From the NCBI RefSeq assembly GCF_000799075.1, contig NZ_JTLI01000013.1, positions 1 through 51,556 on the forward strand: a stretch of 51,556 nt of DNA, given 5' to 3'. The stretch is from Cetobacterium sp. ZOR0034. Its GTDB lineage: Bacteria; Fusobacteriota; Fusobacteriia; Fusobacteriales; Fusobacteriaceae. Below are positions 45,213 to 51,556 of this stretch, piece after piece (positions within the stretch are counted from its first letter, which is position 1; every line of letters begins with the position of its first letter). Both the position numbers and the translations under genes were made by a program. The notes under the pieces are model-generated. The model worked only from the letters and a program-made list of their open reading frames with translations. It was not told the origin of the DNA and ran no database searches.

Positions 45213-45956
45213 TTACTCAGCTGATCCTTCTTCAACAGCGATTTCGTCTGAAGCTACTGCAGCGTTTTCTTTTCCTTGGTTTCCTTCGATGATAGCGTTA
45301 GCCATTACAGAAGCGATTAATTTTACCGATCTGATAGCATCGTCGTTTGCAGGAATTGGGTAAGTTATTAAATCAGGATCTACGTTTGTATCGATCATAG
45401 CGAATACAGGGATTCCTAATTTAGCAGCTTCTACTACTGCTAAAGTTTCTTTCTTAACGTCTACTACGAATATAGCAGCTGGAACTTCTTTCATATCTTT
45501 GATTCCTGATAAGTTTTTAGAAAGTTTAACTAACTCTTTTCTGAAGTTAGCAGCCTCTTTCTTAGTGTAAGCTGTATCTAATGTTCCATCAGCTTCCATT
45601 CTTTCTAACTCTTTTAATCTCTCTACTCTAGTTTGGATAGTTTTGTAGTTTGTTAACATTCCACCTAACCATCTGTTGTTGATGTAGTACATTCCTGATC
45701 TTTCAGCTTGATCTTTAACAGCTTCTTGAGCTTGCTTTTTAGTTCCTACGAAAAGAACTTTTCCACCGTTAGATGCGATTTCTCTCATTACAGCGTAAGC
45801 TTCCTCTATTTTCTTTAAAGATTTGTGTAAATCGATTACGTGGATTCCGTTTCTCTCAGTGAAGATGTATCTTGACATCTTTGGATTCCATCTCTTAGCT
45901 TGGTGTCCGAAGTGAACTCCAGCTTCAAGTAATTGTTTCATAGTAATTACTGCCAT
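45213..45956 (-). CDS. rpsB: 30S ribosomal protein S2
   Basis: The 247 residues begin [26 protein letters not shown] and include [26 protein letters not shown] and [14 protein letters not shown], all S2 hallmarks. The C-terminal tail is acidic. It is preceded by a predicted structured leader and a near-consensus promoter, and leads the rpsB-tsf unit that ends at the terminator at 44191-44217. Confidence 0.98.
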   Translation of the reverse strand: MAVITMKQLLEAGVHFGHQAKRWNPKMSRYIFTERNGIHVIDLHKSLKKIEEAYAVMREIASNGGKVLFVGTKKQAQEAVKDQAERSGMYYINNRWLGGMLTNYKTIQTRVERLKELERMEADGTLDTAYTKKEAANFRKELVKLSKNLSGIKDMKEVPAAIFVVDVKKETLAVVEAAKLGIPVFAMIDTNVDPDLITYPIPANDDAIRSVKLIASVMANAIIEGNQGKENAAVASDEIAVEEGSAE

Positions 45957-45988
45957 TTTTAATTCCTCCTAGTTTTGGTTTTTTCTTC

Positions 45989-46044
45989 CATTGATCTCAA
46001 AACTAAACATCCCCTAAGGGCACCTTGTTTAGAAATAATCAATG
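45989..46044 (-). promoter_or_regulatory. Candidate structured rpsB leader RNA
   Basis: On the transcript (minus strand) three nested helices can form: CATTGAT/ATCAATG (plus-strand arms 45989-45995 and 46038-46044), CTAAACA/TGTTTAG (46003-46009 and 46026-46032), and an apical CCC-TTA-GGG. Internal loops separate them. The structure ends about 33 bases before the rpsB start. A leader of this size is what S2 autoregulation would need, but no S2 binding has been shown for it. Confidence 0.5.
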
Positions 46045-46063
46045 TGCATTTTATTAGCAAATT

Positions 46064-46092
46064 ATTGTACCACTATTCTCTAGAAATGTCAA
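46064..46092 (-). promoter_or_regulatory. rpsB promoter
   Basis: TTGACA (46087-46092) and TACAAT (46064-46069) on the minus strand with a 17-base spacer, nearly consensus. The -35 lies in the last codons of pgeF. The predicted start point is near 46057, giving a leader of about 100 bases. Confidence 0.8.
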
Positions 46093-46801
46093 CATATATA
46101 TATGCTCCATTTCTTCCTGAAAGTTCTTTTTCTCTTCTATGAGAATGAAAATTCCCTTCAAATGTACAAAGTTGAGTTTCTATAATATTTTCTGATTTTA
46201 TTCCAAAGTTTATCATCAAGTTATAATTAAACCTCTGATTATCAAAAAAATACTTTTCATCTATATTTAAAAATACTTTTTCTAAAATTTCATTTGAAAA
46301 CTCTAGTTTAAATTTTTCATAAAAATCTTTTGATACCTCATAATTTTTAGGAGAGATTCCTATTCCGAAAGCTACTATAAGGTCTTTTAAATCAGTTTTA
46401 AATCTCTTTTGTAAAAGCTGTACTGCTTTTACTCCTATCTTTTTAAAACTTCCTACCCATCCAGAATGAACACAGCCATAAGCCTTATTTTTTTTATCAT
46501 AAAAATAGATTGGCAGACAATCTGCATATTTAGTAAATATTACCACATCATCTCTATCTGTTAAAAAACCATCTGTATCCTCAGAATACTCTGGCGTTTC
46601 ACTTTCTATTATAACTATATTATCCGAGTGTGTTTGATAACCTGAATAGATTTTTTTATCCTCTATTTTTAATATCGAGATTATATTTTTTCTATCCTCT
46701 TCATTTCGAACATCTCCAAAAGTTTTAGTTGTATAAATAGCTTTTAAATTAAACTCTTTAAACTCCTCTAGCTCCCAATATTCTTTCTTATCTATAAACA
46801 T
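46073..46801 (-). CDS. pgeF: Peptidoglycan editing factor PgeF (multicopper-oxidase-like domain)
   Basis: PgeF (YfiH/YlmD) removes wrongly built muropeptide precursors; family members were earlier listed as polyphenol oxidases. Metal-site residues are in SGYQTHSDN, FTKYADCLPIYFYD and KAYGCVHSGWVGS. Length 242 is normal. Its ATG overlaps the last codons of aroF, so the pair is translationally linked. The end of the gene contains the -35 of the rpsB promoter. Confidence 0.92.
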   Translation of the reverse strand: MFIDKKEYWELEEFKEFNLKAIYTTKTFGDVRNEEDRKNIISILKIEDKKIYSGYQTHSDNIVIIESETPEYSEDTDGFLTDRDDVVIFTKYADCLPIYFYDKKNKAYGCVHSGWVGSFKKIGVKAVQLLQKRFKTDLKDLIVAFGIGISPKNYEVSKDFYEKFKLEFSNEILEKVFLNIDEKYFFDNQRFNYNLMINFGIKSENIIETQLCTFEGNFHSHRREKELSGRNGAYIYVDISRE

Positions 46802-47811
46802 TTCAAGCTCTCTTTAAATTCTAGTGTTTTCTTTAATTTTTTACAAAGTATTTCAAAAGCTTCAAAGCTTAAAGTCTGATCTGCATCTGATAAAGCGCAA
46901 CATGGATTTTTATGAATCTCTACCATTGCACCATCAGCTCCCGCTAAAACACATCCTAATGTCACAGGTTCTACCAGAGATCTTTTTCCTGTTCCGTGAC
47001 TTGCATCTATAATTATAGGAAGATGTGTCTTTTCTTTTAAAAGAGCTATTCCATTTATATCTACAGTATTTCTAGTCGCCGTTTCAAACGTTCTTATTCC
47101 TCTTTCACAAAGAATAATCTGTGTATTTCCAAAAGCTACAATATACTCTGCAGCCATTAAGAACTCTCTTACTGTACCGCTCAATCCTCTTTTTAAAAGT
47201 ACTGGTTTATCCGTTTTTCCAAGTTCTTTTAATAGACTAAAATTCTGCATATTTCTAGCACCAACTTGGAAAATATCTGTATATTTTGAAATCAACTCTA
47301 TATCTCTTGTATCCATTACCTCTGTTACCATCAAAAGATTATAAGTATCACAAGCTTCTCTCATATACTTAAGACCCTCTTCACCTAATCCTTGGAAATC
47401 GTACGGAGATGTTCTCGGTTTGAATGCACCACCTCTAAGATATTCTCCGCCATTTTCTTTTACAACTTTAGCTATCTCTAGTATCATATCTCTATCTTCA
47501 ATAGAACAAGGTCCTGCCATTAAAACTAAATCAGAGCTTCCAATTTTTCTTCCTTTTATTTCAATTACTGTATCTTCATTTTTAAACTCTCTACTCACAA
47601 ATTTAAAAGGTTTCCCAATCTGTAAAACATCACTAACTATATGAAACTCCTTTAAAGTTTCTTTTGTTAATCCACCTTTTTTACCCATAATACCAATTTT
47701 CTTTATACCACCATCTAGAATCTCTAAAGCCCCATGTCCTGTTTCTTCTATAAATTTTTTTAACTCTAAAATTTCTCCAGATGTAGCAGATTTTTTTAAT
47801 ACTACATACAT
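46792..47811 (-). CDS. aroF: DAHP synthase, type I-beta with N-terminal ferredoxin-like domain
   Basis: First enzyme of the shikimate pathway: PEP plus erythrose 4-phosphate to DAHP. The N-terminal FL-type regulatory domain (about 1-70: MYVVLKKSATSGEILELKK) precedes the catalytic barrel with VLMAGPCSIEDRDMILE, LRGGAFKPRTSPYDFQG, VLLKRGLSGTVREFL and IIIDASHGTGKRSL. At 339 residues it resembles the Thermotoga enzyme, in which the extra domain carries feedback inhibition. I chose ATG 47811 after AAGGTGATT. It follows the helicase gene by 24 bases and overlaps pgeF. Confidence 0.93.
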   Translation of the reverse strand: MYVVLKKSATSGEILELKKFIEETGHGALEILDGGIKKIGIMGKKGGLTKETLKEFHIVSDVLQIGKPFKFVSREFKNEDTVIEIKGRKIGSSDLVLMAGPCSIEDRDMILEIAKVVKENGGEYLRGGAFKPRTSPYDFQGLGEEGLKYMREACDTYNLLMVTEVMDTRDIELISKYTDIFQVGARNMQNFSLLKELGKTDKPVLLKRGLSGTVREFLMAAEYIVAFGNTQIILCERGIRTFETATRNTVDINGIALLKEKTHLPIIIDASHGTGKRSLVEPVTLGCVLAGADGAMVEIHKNPCCALSDADQTLSFEAFEILCKKLKKTLEFKESLKCL

Positions 47812-47835
47812 TCTAATCACCTTTTTTTATTCTTA

Positions 47836-50613
47836 TTATATCATATTTATACCAAAACAGTGCTTTTTAAATTCACATTTTAAACATTTTTCTTTCGAAG
47901 AACTTTTTTCAGAAAAATCACACTTACTTATACGTTCAGATATCGTATCAAACTCCTTTAAAATATTCTCCTCATCACCTAAATTATACTCAACTTCTAT
48001 TATCTTATTATTTTTAACAAAATAAATCTCCCCACCAATAATTTTTTTATCTGTATTTACAGATAAAAGATAACAATATAACCTTATCTGCTCTATATAC
48101 TTATTCATCATCTCTTCATTTAATTCATCTGAACCAGTTTTAAAATCTATAACTTTCAATTCTTCATTTTCCTCTATAATTAAATCTAGTGTTCCTTCTA
48201 TCGTATAGTTTTTTCTTAGAGCAAAAATATTTTTTTCTACATCTTTAAATTTTCTCTTAGTAAATTCACTTTTATAGTAATTTAGTATTTGAGAGAATCC
48301 CTTTTCCAAAATCTCTTTATTTAAGGATATATTATCCCTTTTTCTCATAGTTTCATATATTTCAAAATATTCTTTAGATAATTGACTGTCATCTAAATTT
48401 ATATTTTGTAAAATATATTTGTTTATATTTTCTAAAGTTTCATGTACTAATGACCCATAAAAATTATCAACAGTTCGCATATTTTGAAATTCTAAAATTT
48501 TATTAAGTCTATATTTATATGGACACTCTTTATACTTCAATAAATCTCCGGTATACGAATAGCTTTCTTTTATTTCAATACTATTTATATTTTCTATATC
48601 TAAATCATTAAAACTTAAATCGCCAGAAAGGATATCAGGAATACTTTCATAAACTCTTTTAAAAGGCAAAGACGGAACTTGTCTTTTACCTTTATTGCTT
48701 TCAATTGCAGTTAAGACTAATAAATTCTTAGCTCTTGAAAACGCTGTATAATATAATCTCCAAAAATCGAAATCTTTTATTCTGTAATCTGGTTCAAAAT
48801 CGTTATATGGAATATACATTCTTTCTAACTCTTCCTCTTCATTTCTGTCTCCCTCTGGAATACTTTCTAATGAACCAACTATAACAACAGGAAATTCTAA
48901 TCCTTTAGACTGATGAATTGTTAAAAATGATACTGCTCCTTCTGGAGCATATTCCTTAATATCCTCATATTCATCTACACCATTTTGTTTTAAAAATTTT
49001 AAATGCATAGTAAAAAAATAGTCTCCAACTTTTATTATATTTTCTTTTTTTATTTTTAAAACACCAGAAATATTATCTGCTTTTTGAACTATTTTCGAAA
49101 ATATTCCTAAATTATAAAGTTCTCTATTTTTTAAAACACCATTTAATTCTTTTTCAAAACTTTCTTTAAATATACTTAATCCAATAATTTTATAGTAAAG
49201 TTCTAGCAACGCTCCTTCATTTTTTTCTTGAAGATATTCATCTTTTAAATAATTAATTTCTTGTTTAAAAAGTTCATCAGATTTTATTTTTTTCTCCACA
49301 ATATTTAAACATTTTTTGTAATAATCTAAAATTTCCAATTTATATTCATTATTATAAATCTTGCTTTCAGGCCTAGCTAAAATATAAAGAAAAACTCCTA
49401 TTAAAAGTATAATCTCATCTCTATTAAAAAAAAGATTAGACCTCGGTGAATAGACTCCTATCCCTCTATACTCTAAATAATGCGCTAAAGATACAATTCT
49501 TTTATTTTTTACAGATCTAAACAAAAATGCAACTTGATTAAAATCATCAATTTTTTTTGAATTTTTTAAAAAAATTAAAAATTTAGCAATTCTGTCTTGC
49601 CATTTGCTTTCAGAGTCCTCAACCGATAATTTTACAACTCTGGTTTTCTCACTATTCTTTTCTTCAGGCACTACTAACTCTTTAGAGTGTCTAAACTTAT
49701 CCCAATAAAGACTATTTATCCATTCTTTACAAAATTTAACAATATCTTTTTCTGATCTGTAATTAACTTCTAATTTAATTACTTTACACTCTTTTCCTAT
49801 TCGTTCTTCAAATTGAAGTATATTTCTTATTGTCGCACCTCTAAATCTATATATCCCCTGGTCATCATCTCCTACAACACATATATTTTTATTTTCTCCG
49901 CCCATTAAAAAAATCAATTTTTCTTGAATTGTGTTTGTATCCTGATATTCGTCAATCATTATATATCTAATTTTTTCAGTGAATCTCTTTAAAATAACTT
50001 CATTATTTTTCAAAATTTGAAAAGCCTCTTTTTGAATCATTGAAAAATCAATTACATTCTCTTTGAAAAGAATCTCTTTATAGATTCTATATGCTTTTGA
50101 TAAGAAACTTTCATCATATAGTTCTAATCCCTCTTCACTAAATTTGTTAAACCACTTTATTAAGATTTCCCCAATTTTCCAATTACTCAAATATTCTTTC
50201 TTTTCAAAAAATTCATTAAATCCCTTAATTTCTTTAAAATATCTCAATTTCGAAAAGATAAAAAACTTTTGATCTATATTATCAAGCACTTTGTATCCTT
50301 TTTTTAAATTAGATATCTCTATATTTTCATCTATAATTTTTAAACAGATTGAATGCAGCGTTCCTATATACATTCCTTCTATATGAAATTTTTCATCTTT
50401 CAATCTATCCATAACTCTTGTTGATAGTTCTCTTGCTGCTCTCTCTGTAAATGTTGAAATTAAAAGTTCCTCTGGTTTTATATTTTTCTCTTTGATCATA
50501 TAAACCATTCTCTCTACTAAAGTTTTTGTCTTTCCAGAACCGGGTCCTGCTATTATTAACAATGGTCCGTTGATAGTTTCCACTGCTTCTTTTTGACTTC
50601 TATTTAAACTCAT
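47836..50613 (-). CDS. UvrD-like helicase fused to Fe-S PD-(D/E)XK nuclease
   Basis: A single 925-residue chain. Residues 1-650 are a superfamily 1A helicase: Walker A AGPGSGKT (K29), DEYQDTN (221), QGIYRFRGA, the NYRSE motif, FLTIHQSKGLEFPVVIVG and LYYTAFSRAKN. Residues 680-925 form a RecB/Cas4-type nuclease: H724 in LVHETLENI, D810 in GTLDLI, D823-x-K825 in VIDFKTG, Q842-x3-Y846, and four cysteines, C697 and C910-x2-C913-x5-C919, expected to hold a 4Fe-4S cluster. AddA lacks that cluster and AddB lacks an active motor, so this is not a plain AddA. It probably processes DNA ends in recombinational repair. No partner subunit is adjacent. Confidence 0.9.
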   Translation of the reverse strand: MSLNRSQKEAVETINGPLLIIAGPGSGKTKTLVERMVYMIKEKNIKPEELLISTFTERAARELSTRVMDRLKDEKFHIEGMYIGTLHSICLKIIDENIEISNLKKGYKVLDNIDQKFFIFSKLRYFKEIKGFNEFFEKKEYLSNWKIGEILIKWFNKFSEEGLELYDESFLSKAYRIYKEILFKENVIDFSMIQKEAFQILKNNEVILKRFTEKIRYIMIDEYQDTNTIQEKLIFLMGGENKNICVVGDDDQGIYRFRGATIRNILQFEERIGKECKVIKLEVNYRSEKDIVKFCKEWINSLYWDKFRHSKELVVPEEKNSEKTRVVKLSVEDSESKWQDRIAKFLIFLKNSKKIDDFNQVAFLFRSVKNKRIVSLAHYLEYRGIGVYSPRSNLFFNRDEIILLIGVFLYILARPESKIYNNEYKLEILDYYKKCLNIVEKKIKSDELFKQEINYLKDEYLQEKNEGALLELYYKIIGLSIFKESFEKELNGVLKNRELYNLGIFSKIVQKADNISGVLKIKKENIIKVGDYFFTMHLKFLKQNGVDEYEDIKEYAPEGAVSFLTIHQSKGLEFPVVIVGSLESIPEGDRNEEEELERMYIPYNDFEPDYRIKDFDFWRLYYTAFSRAKNLLVLTAIESNKGKRQVPSLPFKRVYESIPDILSGDLSFNDLDIENINSIEIKESYSYTGDLLKYKECPYKYRLNKILEFQNMRTVDNFYGSLVHETLENINKYILQNINLDDSQLSKEYFEIYETMRKRDNISLNKEILEKGFSQILNYYKSEFTKRKFKDVEKNIFALRKNYTIEGTLDLIIEENEELKVIDFKTGSDELNEEMMNKYIEQIRLYCYLLSVNTDKKIIGGEIYFVKNNKIIEVEYNLGDEENILKEFDTISERISKCDFSEKSSSKEKCLKCEFKKHCFGINMI

Positions 50614-50663
50614 CGGAACACCATCCTTTTTTCTTTAAGTATACAAAAAAATCAAAAAAAAAT

Positions 50664-50687
50664 AAAGCTTAGGTTTCCCTAAGCTTT
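50664..50687 (-). terminator. Terminator after ferredoxin
   Basis: A 10-bp stem AAAGCTTAGG/CCTAAGCTTT with TTTC loop, followed on the minus strand by ATTTTTTTTT. It ends the ferredoxin transcript ahead of the helicase gene. Confidence 0.88.
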
Positions 50688-50702
50688 AAAATCTAGTTAT
50701 AA

Positions 50703-50870
50703 CTATGCTGTTATTGCTGATACTGGGCAAACTCCTGCGCAAGCTCCACAGTCTACACAAGCCTCACCAATTTCATATTTTCCATTTGTGTCAGCTGATA
50801 TTGCTGATACTGGACAAGTTCCTTCGCAAGCTCCACAACCAATACAAGTGTCTTTATCTATTATATGCAT
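50703..50870 (-). CDS. 2[4Fe-4S] ferredoxin
   Basis: A small clostridial-type electron carrier of 55 residues. The two cluster motifs are C9, C12, C15, C19 (CIGCGACEGTCP) and C38, C41, C44, C48 (CVDCGACAGVCP), each followed by VSAI, showing the internal duplication of this family. It starts MHIIDKDTC behind AGGAGGT, and has its own promoter (50913-50941) and terminator. It would serve pyruvate:ferredoxin oxidoreductase, hydrogenase or Rnf-type enzymes; none is in the window. Confidence 0.95.
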   Translation of the reverse strand: MHIIDKDTCIGCGACEGTCPVSAISADTNGKYEIGEACVDCGACAGVCPVSAITA

Positions 50871-50912
50871 AACCAAATACCTCCTGAATTTTTATGTTTC
50901 TTTATACTATGT

Positions 50913-50941
50913 AATATACCTAATAAAATGGAAAAAGTCAA
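50913..50941 (-). promoter_or_regulatory. Ferredoxin promoter
   Basis: TTGACT (50936-50941) and TATATT (50913-50918) on the minus strand with a 17-base spacer, about 43 bases before the ATG. Confidence 0.7.
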
Positions 50942-51010
50942 GATATTTTGATTGGAAAAAATACATTTTTTTCACAAAATTTTGATTATCAAACAATATG
51001 TGGAGTTAAA

Positions 51011-51277
51011 TTAATTTTGATCACTACTACTTTTTATCATCTCTTGTCTTAATGCTTCATTATTTTTAAATTCTTGTTGCAGTTTTTGATAATATTTTTG
51101 AGCCGCTACTTCTATTGAAATATTATTACTTTCTGCGTAGGCTTCTATGTTTTTTTGATCTCTTTGATTTCTTTCCTCTAAGTTCTTTTGATAATCAAAT
51201 TCTACTTCTCTTTCTGCAAAAGCCATAGTTCCTATTAATAAACTTCCAATTAAAACCATCATATTCATTTTTTTCAT
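51011..51277 (-). CDS. Small exported protein of unknown function
   Basis: I do not recognise this 88-residue protein. It has a clear signal peptide (KKMNMMVLIGSLLIGTMAFA, cut near residue 22) with no lipobox cysteine. The mature part of about 66 residues is highly charged, with heptad-like helical runs (YQKNLEERNQRDQKNIEAY and KYYQKLQQEFKNNEALRQE), and contains no cysteine. It is probably a soluble periplasmic or outer-membrane-associated helical protein. AGGAGGAAAG precedes the ATG. The upstream 279 bases to the window edge (51278-51556) hold no gene I can support; they are AT-rich with a short GTTCA/TGAAC inverted repeat near 51408-51421. Confidence 0.75.
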   Translation of the reverse strand: MKKMNMMVLIGSLLIGTMAFAEREVEFDYQKNLEERNQRDQKNIEAYAESNNISIEVAAQKYYQKLQQEFKNNEALRQEMIKSSSDQN

Positions 51278-51556
51278 TTTTCTTTCCTCCTATTAATTGA
51301 GCATTTTTTATTACTAATATTTTACTAAATATTTGTGGCTAAAATATGTCTCATCTCTTTTTCATAAGTTATTTTAATCTATTTTGAAACAAATAAATAG
51401 ATGGAGTGTTCACCTATGAACTATTCACCCTTTTTATTTACTTTTCATAAAATAAAGAGTATTATAAATTATTAGATAAATATGAGACTAACTATATGAA
51501 GTCAAGTATATAATTTTGTTTTTTCTAAAATATTTTTTAGAATTTTTTAAAAAAAT

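Noticed and set aside
51408-51477. Short open frame MNYSPFLF... near the right edge
   Set aside because: Only 19 codons, no ribosome site and no upstream promoter that I can see.

Overview
The window is very AT-rich, densely packed chromosome from a fusobacterium (Fusobacteriales; a Fusobacterium- or Cetobacterium-like organism is my inference). Three things point there. It mixes diderm envelope genes (an LptD-type outer-membrane protein, the ADP-heptose enzyme HldC) with a module best known from Gram-positives (Asp23, AmaP, DUF2273). It has anaerobe redox genes (a flavodiiron/rubredoxin/reductase fusion and a 2[4Fe-4S] ferredoxin). It is AT-rich with many TTG/GTG starts behind strong GGAGG sites. 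I find 51 protein genes, mostly on the minus strand, and no rRNA, tRNA, CRISPR array, prophage or insertion sequence. No internal gap exceeds 300 bases.

Layout by position: 1-3.6 kb, envelope-stress module asp23-amaP-DUF2273-nusB and the accB-accC pair. 3.6-9.3 kb, dnaE, an MFS exporter and rlmA. 9.4-15.6 kb, an unrecognised cytosolic protein, acyP, pepT, rsuA, a glycerate kinase/permease pair and a radical SAM protein. 15.7-25.95 kb, thrS, lptD, trxA, the flavodiiron fusion, tsaB, tsaE and hldC. 26-32.8 kb, ruvC, an aminotransferase, a DUF308 protein, a three-gene surface-glycan module and upp. 32.9-34.6 kb, rpmE, an RNase H and a YwaF-like protein. 34.6-40.6 kb, a six-gene run tmcAL-cca-GPH transporter-comEC-M50 protease-yigZ. 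40.7-42.8 kb, coaX and modAB. 42.9-46 kb, pyrH-frr and rpsB-tsf. 46-51.3 kb, pgeF, aroF, a helicase-nuclease, ferredoxin and a small exported protein.

Most of the content is housekeeping: translation (rpsB, tsf, frr, rpmE, thrS), tRNA/rRNA modification (tsaB, tsaE, tmcAL, cca, rlmA, rsuA), replication and repair (dnaE, ruvC, RNase H, helicase-nuclease), lipid, aromatic and cofactor synthesis, and envelope building. Gene ends are punctuated by clear intrinsic terminators, several of which contain the stop codons of the genes they serve.

Best leads: (1) the AccB-like protein beside a normal AccC has glycine where the biotinylated lysine belongs; (2) a nested three-helix RNA is predicted in the rpsB leader, behind a near-consensus promoter whose -35 lies inside the upstream gene; (3) a single-chain UvrD-like helicase carries an Fe-S-type PD-(D/E)XK nuclease; (4) a short radical SAM protein has a CX4CX2C cluster motif; (5) DnaE keeps a complete PHP metal-site signature; (6) two proteins, at 9400 and 51011, match no family I recognise.
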